Shown: piece after piece, positions 36,047-46,817 of the stretch | How positions within the stretch are numbered: position 1 is the first letter of the stretch | How the letters are laid out: each line of letters begins with the position of its first letter | From: Stromatinia cepivora | Taxonomy: Eukaryota; Ascomycota; Leotiomycetes; Helotiales; Sclerotiniaceae | Length of the DNA stretch: 64,000 bases | NCBI GenBank assembly: GCA_014898415.1 | Contig: RCTD01000010.1 | Location: 62,001 to 126,000, forward strand | Reading direction: 5' to 3' | The notes under the pieces: model-generated | Told to the model about the DNA's origin: nothing | Databases searched by the model: none | What the model saw: only the letters and a program-made list of their open reading frames with translations | Made by a program: the position numbers and the translations under genes

Positions 36047-36868
36047 TTTGAATTGATTAGGTGAGAGAAAACCGGACCAATGTATGGAATTAATCCAAAA
36101 TATACAAATTGCAGAGAGGAGAGTGGAGAGAGTCAAGGAAAAAAGTTTCGCAAAGTCTTTGAACGTGAGGGAAATGGAATTGGGATTGGGACAATGAATG
36201 TAGAGCACAGTAAATCGAGCTTGTTCTGCCGAGCGGCAACCGGAGGGACGGAAAAAAATCACCGGGATATCCCCTCAATATCAATTAGATCAAGGACTTC
36301 ACTCAACAAGAAGAAAGAAGAAGATATAAATATTCTAAGGAGGGGAAATTGATGATAATTTATATCATAAAGGGACCCGAGTGGGATCCTACCTTCAAAG
36401 TAGCTATGTGGAAATATAGATGTATGTTTAATTAAATATTCTACCGGACCTTTGCAAAGTTATTATGGTCATGGTAATACGATCTTGAGGTTCAAGCTCC
36501 TGGAACTCCTTCTGTATCTACAAAGTGAAGTCCGAGGTCTGGATGACAAACATTTGGACAACTATATTCATATCACCAAGTAAAATCTACGTATTGTATT
36601 CAAGGCTATACAATTAAAACCTTGTGATCATCGGTAATTCTACGTCTCGTTCTATCCTTCCTGTCTACAATTTGACTTTACCTCATACCTTACTGCTTCC
36701 CGCCCTTCCGCCCGCCGTCAAACTACCTGCCCGCTGTGTAACACGTGACAAAGTCTCGATTGGGTTTGGAGCTAAGCACCAGGCAAGCTCTTGCCGCGAA
36801 TATCTAAGAATATCAGCCTTGTCAACAATTGTTCCATAACAACAAACCTCCATAACTCAAAATTCATC
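36047..36868. other. Divergent intergenic region, adk1/rpn8
   Basis: Presumed promoters of adenylate kinase (left) and Rpn8 (right). No PACE-like GGTGGCAAA was seen upstream of rpn8. No further gene. Confidence 0.55.
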
Positions 36869-38063
36869 ATGCCTGCTACCACGGCAGAAACTCTCTCCCT
36901 CGTTACGAGAAATGTATCAGTTGCACCACTGGTATTACTTTCAGCAGCAGATCATTACGGACGGCAAGCTAAAGGCACGCGCAGACGTGTGGTTGGAGTT
37001 CTGTTAGGACAGAATGATGGAAAGAATGTACGGGTATCAAACAGTTTTGCTGGTACGTCGGTTCTTTGGTGGTTTACATATGAGCTTGGTTTAGTTTTTT
37101 AAATCGTACTAATAGCAACTTTCAATAGTCCCATTCGAAGAAGATGAGAAAGACCCATCAGTATGGTTTTTGGATCACAACTACGTCGAGTCGATGAATG
37201 ATATGTTCAAGAAAATCAATGCGAGAGAAAAGCTGATAGGATGGTATCATTCCGGGCCCAAGCTGAGAGCTTCGGATTTGGAGATCAATGAGTTGTTTAA
37301 GAGATATACCCCCAACCCTTTACTTGTGATTATCGATGTTCAACCAAAGGAGGCTGGCGTACCAACAGATGCCTACTTTGCGGTAGAAGAGATTAAAGAT
37401 GTAAGTTTGTTCTATCATGAGGAAGCGATTGATTGAATACTAATCTTTTTCAAGGACGGCACAACTACATCCAAGACTTTCGTACATACACCATCGATCA
37501 TCGAGGCTGAGGAGGCTGAAGAAATCGGAGTTGAACATTTACTTAGAGATATCAGAGATGTGGCAGTTGGAACTCTTTCAACACGAATCACAAATCAAGT
37601 ACAATCATTGCAAGGGCTACACGCACGATTACGAGACATTAGCCAATATTTACAAAACGTCCTCGATGGAACTTTACCAGTCAACCATGCCATTCTAGGC
37701 AATCTTCAAGATGTTTTCAACCTCCTCCCTAATTTATCTACACCCAAAGCTTCCTCTCACATCCCCAACGGCGCCGACGCACCTGTTAAGAATAACAGCG
37801 AATTAGCACATGCTATGAGCATAAAGACTAACGATCAATTGATGGCTATCTACCTAAGTAGTTTGATTCGCGCCATTACCGCCTTCCACGACCTCATCGA
37901 AAACAAAATTCAAAATAGACAACAGCAAGAGGAGAAAGAAGCCAAGAAGGAAGAAGCCAAAGATGAGAAAGACAAGAAGGCTGATGGGGAAGGTGTGAAT
38001 GGAGATGGGAAAGAGAGCAAGGAAGCGGAAAAGGAGAAAGAGGATAAGGAAAAGAAGAAGTGA
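36869..38063 (+). CDS. rpn8: 26S proteasome lid subunit Rpn8
   Basis: Exons 36869-37052, 37129-37400 and 37455-38063 give 354 residues. The MPN domain covers about residues 15-150 ([17 protein letters not shown], then [10 protein letters not shown] and [20 protein letters not shown]). The metal-binding pattern His-x-His-x7-Ser-x2-Asp is broken (WYHSGPKL), as expected for the inactive partner of the deubiquitinase Rpn11. The C-terminal helical region ([20 protein letters not shown], then [20 protein letters not shown]) docks into the lid bundle. The last 50 residues are an unusually Lys/Glu-rich tail. Rpn8 pairs with Rpn11 in the regulatory particle that unfolds ubiquitylated proteins. Confidence 0.96.
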
Positions 38064-38473
38064 TGATGGAATGACGGATGGAGTGGGTGAATATCTTTGG
38101 GTGTTTAATGAGCTATGGGCATTCAGAACGGGGCATGACATATGACATTTGAGATGAGGTTGAACATGATATGTCATTGTATCATAAATTCATAGCTTGC
38201 GAATAATAGCAGCCATGCAAAGTTTTAAATGTAATTTAAACACTCTATACGTGCCCATTGATTTTGTTCCTCAATCCCACAAGCAAGCAAGCTTTATCTT
38301 CGTTCAGCAGTTCCAATTCACATGCGCCAACCAACAAACTCCAATACCATACAATAGACACTCTTAGCTTCACGCGCACACCCCTCCTCCCACTGATTCT
38401 TCCCTAGTCGTGCTTTACATCCACCATTCCTCTCTTTACCCCCCGCTCCCCCACTATATAAAACACCCCATCC
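38064..38473. other. Short convergent intergenic region
   Basis: The rpn8 gene and the leftward SWIM-finger gene end towards each other. Pyrimidine-rich sequence, with no gene or repeat of note. Confidence 0.55.
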
Positions 38474-39652
38474 TCAAACACCCAACCCCCCCATCTCCTC
38501 CCTCCCCACAATCCTCTCCCCAACATACATCCCCAATACATCGCCCCATCTCTCGGCTAATAGACACGCTAATATATGTTTACAGATAGGTATTTGGGAG
38601 TTTTGGGAGTCTGGGGTGTTTTGAGCTTGATGGCCTCCGTATTGCCAGGTTTTTGCTTTTGCTTCGGCTTGTGGTTGTGGGGATTGTGAGGGGGGGTTGT
38701 TTGAGGGGTTGGGGTTGGGGATGGGGATGGGGATGGGGATGGGGATGGGGATGGGATGAGTAGATGATGAAGCGGGGAATGATGAATAGGTAAAGGCGGC
38801 GCAGGTGCAGTTCCAGGCGTTGAGGTGGATGGTGTGTGGATTTTCTGCTGCTCCTATTCCGATTCCGATTCCAGATCCAAATCTAGATCTGGATCTAGTA
38901 CCAGAGTGGGAGTGAGAATGAGCGGAATTGGAATTCCATTTTGAGGGTTGCGAGGAGCGCACTTGGTAGATTGCTATTTTGTTGTTTTTTGGTTTTGGGT
39001 TGGATGGTGATGAGGATGGGGGTTTGGAAGTTGTCGGGTGAGGTAGATGGATGTGTGATTGCGGAGGAACTACATTCCTCCTTGAGTCTCCAAATATCTC
39101 ATCTCTTTCATCATGGATCATGCTATCTCCCGCCCTCTCTCTATTCCCAGCATCATCCATATTTTTCTCTTCAACTCCAGTAGTGCCTTCCCCTCTCCCA
39201 TTCTTTCCGTGATCCTCCTCTTCCCCTTCATCTCCACCACCGCTACCATGCCTTCTACTCTGCTCCTCAAAACCTTGACCTCCATCCTCATCTCCACAAC
39301 CAACCCCATTACCCTCCCCCCAATAAACAACCCTCCCCACCCCCCCTCTATCCAACAGATCCAGTGCCTGCAAAAGTACCGGCGGTGGAAAAATAACATG
39401 CAACGTCATTAACAGCGCTTTTTTCTCAGCTCCTATTCCTTTTAATGGATTTGAATTTTCTGTTTCCTTTGCATTTGCATTTGAGTTCCTTTGTGAGATT
39501 GATGTTGGATGTAGATTTGTATTTGTGCTTGAGGTTAAGGGTTGGTTTAGAGATGTAGAGGTAGTAGAAGAAGTAGGAGCAGTAAGGCTATTGAAAAGGG
39601 AGGTCATGAAAGTACGAGTTGGAGGGAGGGATTGAGGGTGAGTGGTGGACAT
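38474..39652 (-). CDS. SWIM zinc-finger protein, Sws1/Shu2-like
   Basis: A single exon of 392 residues. A conserved N-terminal helix LLMTLHVIFPPPVLLQALDL precedes LDRGGVGRVVYW. The long middle is low-complexity (acidic and Gly-rich, then Ser/Pro-rich). The SWIM finger is C282-T-C284, a spacer of about 70 residues, then C357-K-H359 (WNCTCAAF and ICKHILACLLAERW). Its spacer includes Pro-Ile and Gly-Ile dipeptide runs encoded by microsatellites. Sws1/Shu2 proteins pair with Rad51 paralogues to promote homologous recombination; the LHVIFPPPVLLQALDLLDR motif plus the SWIM pattern supports that family. The spacer is much longer than in yeast, so function is inferred. A start at the later in-frame Met (MTSLFNS) cannot be excluded. 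Confidence 0.75.
   Translation of the reverse strand: MSTTHPQSLPPTRTFMTSLFNSLTAPTSSTTSTSLNQPLTSSTNTNLHPTSISQRNSNANAKETENSNPLKGIGAEKKALLMTLHVIFPPPVLLQALDLLDRGGVGRVVYWGEGNGVGCGDEDGGQGFEEQSRRHGSGGGDEGEEEDHGKNGRGEGTTGVEEKNMDDAGNRERAGDSMIHDERDEIFGDSRRNVVPPQSHIHLPHPTTSKPPSSSPSNPKPKNNKIAIYQVRSSQPSKWNSNSAHSHSHSGTRSRSRFGSGIGIGIGAAENPHTIHLNAWNCTCAAFTYSSFPASSSTHPIPIPIPIPIPIPNPNPSNNPPSQSPQPQAEAKAKTWQYGGHQAQNTPDSQNSQIPICKHILACLLAERWGDVLGMYVGERIVGREEMGGLGV
38708..38756. repeat. Coding microsatellite GGGGAT in the SWIM gene
   Basis: Six to seven tandem hexamers, read on the minus strand, encode Pro-Ile dipeptides between the paired SWIM Cys and Cys-His ligands. Confidence 0.9.
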
Positions 39653-40076
39653 TGTGGTGTGGTGTGATTAATTGGTGATTTGGAGTGGATGTGAAGACGG
39701 AATTAAATAATGTATGATAGGAAGGAAGTAAAATGAGAGAATTTTTATAAAATTTAATGGTGGTAGGATGATAAAATTTCCGTTCAAGTTCGAATTGAAA
39801 AATGGTGGTAAGGTGAAATGTTGAAGTGTGCTGGAGATGAATGGACGGTATTGGAAGAGATAGAAAAGGAGGGGTAGAGAGAATTCTCGCTTGCCTGGTT
39901 GTTTGCCTAAAACAAACTATCAATCGTTTCTCATCTTACCTTGGACATTGTATATGATATTCATTGATGGCATTTCTTTTCTTCTCTTTTCTTTCTTTTG
40001 TATTGTATATACATTTTTAAGTCATTTATACAGGAAAAGGTAATCATTTCCCCGTTTCCATTCCCATCTCTAATAT
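39653..40076. other. Short intergenic region between two leftward genes
   Basis: Promoter of the SWIM-finger gene and 3' flank of hem13. AT-rich, with no gene seen. Confidence 0.55.
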
Positions 40077-41351
40077 CTAAACCCATTCTCTAGGTTCCCT
40101 CAAAACATCCACCAGTCTCTGTTCTCTACTTCCCTTCTCTGGCTCATACATATACCTCCAACTAGCCGTCAAGGGTAAACTCATCAAAATACTCTCTACT
40201 CTCGCACTTGGTGTATTTAAACCAAATGCCGTGCCTCTGTCATGTACCAGGTTGAATTCCACATATCGACCTCTCCTAATTTGTTGCCACTCCTTTTCTT
40301 TTTCGGTAAATGGCATATCTTTCCTCTTATTGATGATGGGAAGATAGGAGGGAAGGAAAGCTTTTAAACAACTTTGCGCAAATGCAAAGAGGTTTTCCTG
40401 ATCCTTTCCTTCTTCTAAATCATCAAAGAAAATCCCTCCAACACCCCGCGTTTCCCCTCGATGTTTGTTGGAGAAATAGTTATCGCACCACTTCTTAAAT
40501 CGAGGATAATATTCTTTATCATGATTGTCGCATGCTTCTTTAATCGTCTTGTGGAAATGAATAGCATCTTCGTCGAATAGGTAACTAGGTGTAAGATCCG
40601 TTCCTCCGCCAAACCACCATGCGGCAGGTGAACCATCCGAGTTTTCGGTTTCGAAATATCGATAATTAAGGTGAACAGTTGGCGCCATAGGGTTGACCGG
40701 GTGCAGAACCATACTTAATCCTGCCGCAAAAAAGTCGAGGGATTGAACATCCGGAGCGATGGACTTGTGGTTGGCTCGCATTTTATCAATTGCAGCTCGA
40801 GGTAATGTTCCATATACCACACTGATATTTACTCCTGCCTTCTCGAAAACATTTCCGTCTTGCAATACGCAAGAGATCCCTCCTCCGCCATGTTCCCGGT
40901 TCCATGTATCAACTCGAAACTTCTTGCCATCAACCTGTTCCAATTCATGAACAATTTCCTTTTGCTGTTGTTTAATGAATTCTTCCATCCGCAATCGCAT
41001 AGGCGAATTCTCCGTAACGCCGGACTCACGTTTAGTGAGAGTATCCCGTTCTGCAATGGTAGGGGCGTCCAATTTTGCCGGTTCTTCTGTTGCCTGTTGA
41101 GGTGTAAGTGAAGCTCGAGGCTTGAGTATTGATCGAATGTTCCATACCATATTGTAGATTAAAGCACTAATAAAGACAATGCCAAGAGCAATTCTAGTTT
41201 TTGGTGCCCAAACAGTAGGGCGCCCAGAGCCTGGTCTTGCAGGTTTTTGATGACCTGCGAAAGTTCTTCGAGGATATGAAGGTATGGAGCGTGTAAAGAA
41301 AGAAGTTCTTCCCAAGCTCGAGAATTGAGCTCTTCTTATGGGAAGAGACAT
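40077..41351 (-). CDS. hem13: Oxygen-dependent coproporphyrinogen III oxidase (haem biosynthesis)
   Basis: A single exon of 424 residues. The catalytic domain starts near residue 115 ([20 protein letters not shown]) and carries [65 protein letters not shown] and [20 protein letters not shown], all strong family signatures. It converts coproporphyrinogen III to protoporphyrinogen IX with O2. Before the domain are an Arg/Ser-rich presequence-like start ([20 protein letters not shown]) and a hydrophobic span at 54-70 ([17 protein letters not shown]). This suggests import into mitochondria with an inner-membrane anchor, unlike the soluble cytosolic yeast enzyme. Localisation is inference. Confidence 0.96.
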   Translation of the reverse strand: MSLPIRRAQFSSLGRTSFFTRSIPSYPRRTFAGHQKPARPGSGRPTVWAPKTRIALGIVFISALIYNMVWNIRSILKPRASLTPQQATEEPAKLDAPTIAERDTLTKRESGVTENSPMRLRMEEFIKQQQKEIVHELEQVDGKKFRVDTWNREHGGGGISCVLQDGNVFEKAGVNISVVYGTLPRAAIDKMRANHKSIAPDVQSLDFFAAGLSMVLHPVNPMAPTVHLNYRYFETENSDGSPAAWWFGGGTDLTPSYLFDEDAIHFHKTIKEACDNHDKEYYPRFKKWCDNYFSNKHRGETRGVGGIFFDDLEEGKDQENLFAFAQSCLKAFLPSYLPIINKRKDMPFTEKEKEWQQIRRGRYVEFNLVHDRGTAFGLNTPSARVESILMSLPLTASWRYMYEPEKGSREQRLVDVLREPREWV

Positions 41352-42533
41352 TGTGAAAGAAAGGAAATGATCACGCTAGAAATAAAGAAGATTTGAGGGC
41401 TATAATGGAAGAAACATGCCACTAATAAGGAGATATTGTTGGTGGAAGGATTGTCCAGGAAATAGTTTAAAGAAGTAGATTTGTCGATATAATTTTCGTC
41501 CTTCCTTCGCCGTGGTACGATTTCTATGATTACCTGCCTAGTAACATAACTTATGACGATGGATGAATGGTCAAGCTTCAAGAGAAGCACTGGCCATCAG
41601 GATATTTTGGCAAGGATTACAATGCCCGAGCTAGAAAGCATGACCTTCATGTCGGAGTAAGATCTTACTTTTACATTTGAGAGTATTACAAAAGAAAGGC
41701 TCAAAATATGAGATATACACCAATATGTTAACTTACTATCTTGGTATTTGGGTAACTATATGTACTCTATATAAGGGACATATATAGTATAATGATCGTT
41801 GAGTTGTCGGGGTTGACATATAGGGGAACTACTCGAGGAATGATGCTGATATTCAAGGTTCTCCTCCAATATTCCGTACCCATATATGATATACCCCAAA
41901 TCGAATAAGTTCTCCAGCCTCTTTTGCCTCTATCTCAAGTGGGGTTGCTGCCTGTAGTTTAGTTCCTAGAAGTGTGTTGGATGAGAACGACGGTCAAAGA
42001 GAAAGAAAGTTAAAACAAAGAAACAAGAATAGCAAATCGACTATTGTCTGAAATGTATATTATGAATATGAATGCGTGAATGAATGGGATGATGTTTATA
42101 ATCATGTGCCCTTAATATTATTAAATATTATATTTAAGAGTAAATCCGAAACAGTCATTCACACCTTCTTCATCAGCTGCTATTTCCATCAATCCATACG
42201 CCGCACAATCCATACAACCGTACCTACTAGACACTAGCTACTACGGAGTAACAATTTACTTATCGCTAGGCGCTAAGCACTCAGCAGTGTGTGATTCACA
42301 ATCAACCTCTCACCGCTTACGCTACTTAGTCACTTAGGCAGGCTTAATACTTAGTCTCTCTACCTATTACTCTGTACAACTCCCATACCCTTTCCCCTCT
42401 ATCCATCCATCCTCCATTACATTACATTACATTACATTACATCCACAACACACAACCTCTTGCAAAACTGTCTACACATCAATAATAACTCTACACCTTT
42501 TCACCAACAAGACATCTAATAACTCATTTCACT
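41352..42533. other. Divergent intergenic region, hem13/atg8
   Basis: Presumed promoters of hem13 (left) and atg8 (right). An ATTAC pentamer repeat lies at about 42416-42442. The last 400 bases are pyrimidine-rich, as in a leader. No gene was recognised. Confidence 0.55.
42416..42442. repeat. ATTAC tandem repeat
   Basis: Five perfect tandem pentamers about 95 bp upstream of the atg8 start. Confidence 0.9.
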
Positions 42534-43192
42534 ATGCGATCCAAGTTTAAGGACGAGCATCCCTTCGAGAAGCGCAAGGCTGAAGCAGAACGCATCGTAG
42601 GTCGCATTCCAATCCCCTAACTTGCCATCTCCTCTTCCCCACCATCTCGATCGCATCTCCAAAACCCTCATTACGACCTACTTCCTCATTTCAATCAACT
42701 AACCTATATATTCAGCGCCAAAAATACTCCGACCGTATCCCCGTAATTTGCGAGAAGGTCGAGAAATCGGATATTGCCACTATCGACAAGAAGAAGTATC
42801 TCGTTCCCAGCGATCTCACCGTCGGCCAATTTGTCTATGTCATCCGCAAACGTATCAAGCTTTCTCCCGAAAAGGCAATCTTCATCTTCGTCGATGAGGT
42901 CTTACCGCCTACCGCGGCTTTGATGAGCTCCATTTACGAGGAACATAAAGATGAGGATGGGTATGTTTTCACTATCTGCTTTTCATAACGTCATACCGCT
43001 CTATCGTCACCGTTATCGTGATTATCGCGATCGGATCAATTTCCAACACAACATCATTTTATCCACGAACAGAACAAAGAAACCTCAAAAGATGCGATGA
43101 TATAAATGCTAACATAGCCATCAAATAGCTTCCTATACATCTCCTACTCGGGCGAAAACACCTTTGGTAAAGCCTTAGAAGAAGCCAACTAA
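42534..43192 (+). CDS. atg8: Ubiquitin-like autophagy protein Atg8
   Basis: Exons 42534-42596, 42716-42960 and 43129-43192 give 123 residues. The whole chain matches Atg8: [20 protein letters not shown], then [60 protein letters not shown] and [11 protein letters not shown]. The exposed Gly is residue 116, followed by a seven-residue tail KALEEAN that Atg4 would remove before conjugation to phosphatidylethanolamine. The protein coats the phagophore and autophagosome and recruits cargo through AIM motifs. Intron 2 has a textbook TGCTAACA branch site at about 43107-43115 and a CAAATAG acceptor. The ORF frames downstream to 43597 are 3' UTR. Confidence 0.98.
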
Positions 43193-44028
43193 TTCCCTCT
43201 TCCGCATGCACCACTTCAGTACAACACAACATCATTCAGGCGTTTATAAGGCGAGGCGATGATGGATAGGCAGGGCAGTGTGACTCTACATTACAACCTA
43301 AGGCAGTTTTTCTTTTCTCATCGTGGACTTCTTTCCATGTTTCCCTTTCTCGAAAACCTTACAGTGTACCAACCAACAATCTCCCATCTGCCTTCAATTA
43401 TCCTAAGCGACATCTCCTTACGGCACGCAGCGAAGGGGATTAGCAAGAAAGCAAGGAAGAATGATTATCTGTACATGGGGTCGTTATCTGTGTCTCTTGG
43501 GAGTGGAAACTTAGGGATTCGACGTTGTGAATTTTTCATAGGGGTTGCTTCTTTTCCTTGTTTCGTACTATTGGGGGAAGGGGTTTATTGGGAATAGGTA
43601 CAATATGATACGATGCTTTCTGCCAACACATGCATGGTTTCACCGTATGACAACTACAAGTGAAGTTATTTGATTTGTGATCTGTTGTGATTCTGACGAT
43701 TTCTCCTATACTAATCTAATTTAAACGAATGTGCAATTATCCCTCCGTAAACCCAGAGAGCTTTGTAATGACTTCAAGCTATTTGATGTAATAACTCGAT
43801 ACTCGAACACTTAAAAATATTGATAATAATCCTCCCATGATACCTCGATCCATAATCATCTATTTCCGAATTGTGAATTCTCCACCAAACAAGCACATTT
43901 CAAAACCACCTTGCCTCATACACACACAGCATGGAGTCCATTCCAAAACGATCCATCGCCACGAGGAATAGACGATATGAAAGGATAAACGAGGAAGGGG
44001 AACTCCCAGCAAAAGCATCAACACTCAG
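43193..44028. other. Convergent intergenic region
   Basis: Between the 3' ends of atg8 and the leftward 559-aa gene. The rightward frame at 43259-43597 has no homology I recognise and lies where the atg8 3' UTR should be. Confidence 0.5.
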
Positions 44029-45708
44029 TCAAGCGCCACGTTTTCCCGATCTTCCAATAGTTCCAAAAACCGAACTCAACTTCTTTTTCAACGATTTTGG
44101 CGATTCTCCCAACTTCTTACCAATGCTACCAAGCTTTGCACTTGTTCCACTCATTCCGCTTCCTTCGGTCTTGCTGGATTTTTGGCTTTGGCTACCACTA
44201 CTTCTGTTCTTCGTCATAGGGCTACCGCTACCACTACCCTCGAGAGTGGATCCGCATGAGGACGAACTATCGGAAGGATAACCACCTGCAGCAGATCGGG
44301 AAGATCGAGTAGGAGATAGTGGAGGAGGATCTTGGAGGGAGAAGATAACGCGAGTCTTTGGATCCTTGGGTGGGAGGACATAAGAGGAGGTGTGAGTACA
44401 GGGGCTGGAAGCCTCAAGTGGTGGGGGTTGAGCTAGTCTCGAGTGGACATTTCCGAGGATGTGGGTGTTCTGGGTGTCTTGATGGACATCGGTGGAGTCT
44501 TCAAGGACTTGGCTATTTTTGCTGTGCTCGAAAAGTTGTTTGGATGGTCCGGTGTCAGTGGAAGAGGTGCCCATGAGTGCCTCGAGACATTTCACAATAG
44601 ACGCTTCGTTGTCGTCTGTAGGAGACTGATTTGTTTCTTGAGTGGGCATGTTGCTGAATGGAGCAGGAACCTTCCTGAAATCATCGTCCCAGAACTGGTT
44701 TTCAAACTCTTCGAGGGAAAGTTTTTCCTCCATGAAGGATTCGTCAAAGTCAGAGGAACAGTCTCTTGGAATGCAAGAACCATCGACCAACTTCGTATGT
44801 GACTTTCCAATGAGCTTCTCCTCATCTTTAGGAGTGATATCGTCAATATCTTCGATTCTCATCGAAAGACCTTGTTTCTGAAAGGCGACTTGTAATTGCA
44901 ACTTCTGCATAGTCTTGACAAAATTATCTTGCTCAATCTTATCCATCCATTCAAAAGCCTCCAAATATTCTTGAGTTAGTTCGAAAGGAGATATACCGGC
45001 ATTGGTGAGTTTTTGACGGGCGGCAGCTGCTTTTTGGAGCGCTCTTCTGTGCAGAATTGGAATGTGGACATCCATCCACTTGGTCGTGTCATTGCCCTGG
45101 CTCAACACCAATTTCACAAATTCGCCCTCTGTAAGATATGACGGATGAAGACCTTTGGGCACGAGGATTTCCCATGCACAGTCCCATAGCGGTCCTTTGC
45201 GTGTACCGTATTCATGTACCGCCGAGTTTGAGTTAACAGTAGTGATAAGCTGACTGTAATATACGTGCTGATCAGCGTAGTCGAACTCATCAACTTCAGT
45301 AGAAGGAGGTGTGTCGAATGTGACAGAAGTGAATGGTTTCTTGAGTCTTATTGGCAACACAATCATATCCTCAAAATTGAATCGAAAGTCCGACGACTGT
45401 CTTCGAAGGTTGTAATCCTCGCATTGGAAATCCGTGTCGGGATCTTGTTCGTAAAGGTCGAAGGCCATGCAATCATCATGGTTAGATGGTGGAGCAGAGA
45501 CAGTAGAGTAGCCGCTGTGCCTAACTACTGCGGTAAGACTTTGAGGACGAACGTTTGACGTAGGCAAGCTTTGAGTATTGGCGCTGGCCTTCTTTGGAAC
45601 ACAGGTAGACGGCATTTTGCTAGGAACGGCTTCCGAATTGGTGCACTCATAGAGAGCCTTCGAACGGCTTTTCATGTAGAGGTACGAATCTTCGCTTCCG
45701 TCTGCCAT
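44029..45708 (-). CDS. Uncharacterised 559-aa protein
   Basis: A single long frame with good coding character. Residues 80-270 look folded: CMAFDLYEQDPDTDFQCEDY, VLPIRLKKPFTSVTFDTPPS, GPLWDCAWEILVPKGLHPSY and WMDVHIPILHRRALQKAAAA. A helical stretch follows (FELTQEYLEAFEWMDKIEQD, then LQVAFQKQGLSMRIEDID). The C-terminal 200 residues are disordered, Ser/Pro-rich, ending in a basic segment LGESPKSLKKKLSSVFGTIG. No signal peptide or membrane span is seen and I recognise no Pfam-type domain. It looks lineage-specific. The basic C-terminus could bind membranes or nucleic acid; nothing in the sequence decides it. Confidence 0.78.
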   Translation of the reverse strand: MADGSEDSYLYMKSRSKALYECTNSEAVPSKMPSTCVPKKASANTQSLPTSNVRPQSLTAVVRHSGYSTVSAPPSNHDDCMAFDLYEQDPDTDFQCEDYNLRRQSSDFRFNFEDMIVLPIRLKKPFTSVTFDTPPSTEVDEFDYADQHVYYSQLITTVNSNSAVHEYGTRKGPLWDCAWEILVPKGLHPSYLTEGEFVKLVLSQGNDTTKWMDVHIPILHRRALQKAAAARQKLTNAGISPFELTQEYLEAFEWMDKIEQDNFVKTMQKLQLQVAFQKQGLSMRIEDIDDITPKDEEKLIGKSHTKLVDGSCIPRDCSSDFDESFMEEKLSLEEFENQFWDDDFRKVPAPFSNMPTQETNQSPTDDNEASIVKCLEALMGTSSTDTGPSKQLFEHSKNSQVLEDSTDVHQDTQNTHILGNVHSRLAQPPPLEASSPCTHTSSYVLPPKDPKTRVIFSLQDPPPLSPTRSSRSAAGGYPSDSSSSCGSTLEGSGSGSPMTKNRSSGSQSQKSSKTEGSGMSGTSAKLGSIGKKLGESPKSLKKKLSSVFGTIGRSGKRGA

Positions 45709-45967
45709 TGTAGCGTGCGAAGATCAGGATTGTATGAATATTGTAAAAGTCTTTCACTATCCAATTCAAAGAACTGTGTGAAGGATAGGAAATGGAGTGA
45801 GATTAAAGTGCTGAGAGTTACACTGCTGCTATGACAAGAATGCAAATTGGTGAAATACTTGTTATTGTATGGTCAAAATTTCTCTCAAACGGCAAGAATA
45901 TAGAGAGCATGACATGCGCCTTCCTTGAAGTATTCCGTCCATGCTGGCCAAGCTCCTTCCACAACTT

Positions 45968-46217
45968 CTAATTCTTCTTCGCCAAAGGATCATTCGAGCG
46001 GGGGAAGCCAATTCTTCTACATGATTTAAGTCAATAAACAGCCAGGGAAGATACACTTTCGAAATTCATACCTGAATGCAGCATCAATTGTTTGCTGTGT
46101 GGTACGTCCTTGTTCCTTTTCTTCCCTGTTGATACGAGTCACTGTGGCCCCTACCCCAATGAACAGAGCAAAGATAGGATCGCCAACCCTGGATATAAGA
46201 TACGCTGGAGAAGGCAT
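45968..46217 (-). CDS. nce101: NCE101-like non-classical export protein
   Basis: Minus-strand exons 46072-46217 and 45968-46016 give 64 residues. The sequence MPSPAYLISRVGDPIFALFI, then GVGATVTRINREEKEQGRTT, and finally FRRIGFPRSNDPLAKKN contains one hydrophobic segment and the family's conserved arginine-rich end. The short length and DPIFALFIGV core match the fungal NCE101 family, named from a yeast protein linked to export of leaderless proteins. The intron splits codon AG|A, and its removal is needed to reach the C-terminus; the unspliced frame reads to a different stop. Function in this organism is by family name only. Confidence 0.85.
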
Positions 46218-46817
46218 GATGATGTTTTCACGTGTGAATTATTATCAGTGTTTTTTTGTGAAAGACTCGAGCTTTGGAAAATTGATGCTTAAAATACGAT
46301 GCGAAAATTCCCGGATTTTGCCGAGATGCCATAGCTCCATGGAGGGGTAAATCAAATATTGTGCGCGTGAGCCATCGAGGTACATACTACCAGCAACTAC
46401 TACTCTCCGTACCTTCGTTCAAATATGATTTCAAATCCTACTAGGTACCTAAAGGCAAGCCTGGACGATGGAGAGTGAAGTCTAACAAAATACTATATAG
46501 AATTGAAAATTGAAATGCTATGGTACTCGCAAAACAATACCTGTACCACATAGAATGCTAATCAGCTCGAGCGATGGATAGCTAAGTCACATACTGATTC
46601 ACAATAACATACGTCATAATTATTTAAGTATCTATGCCGTTTATCATTCTCATTGTCATTGTCATTTGAGTCGAGTGCTTTGCCCTGCCTTTCATATCGA
46701 CTCTCAGCTATTTACAAGGAGGCTACAATATATCGTTTTATATCATTGAACGCCAATTTTCCTTCCCATCCATTTTCAGTATTATTACATCATGATGTTC
46801 AATCGCGTACCAATATC
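46218..46817. other. Intergenic region between nce101 and ggc1
   Basis: Promoter of nce101 and 3' flank of ggc1. Contains a TACCTAGGTA-like palindrome (CTAGGTACCTA near 46441). No gene recognised. Confidence 0.5.

Noticed and set aside
43259..43597. 112-codon rightward frame after atg8
   Set aside because: No domain, uneven composition, located where the atg8 3' UTR is expected.
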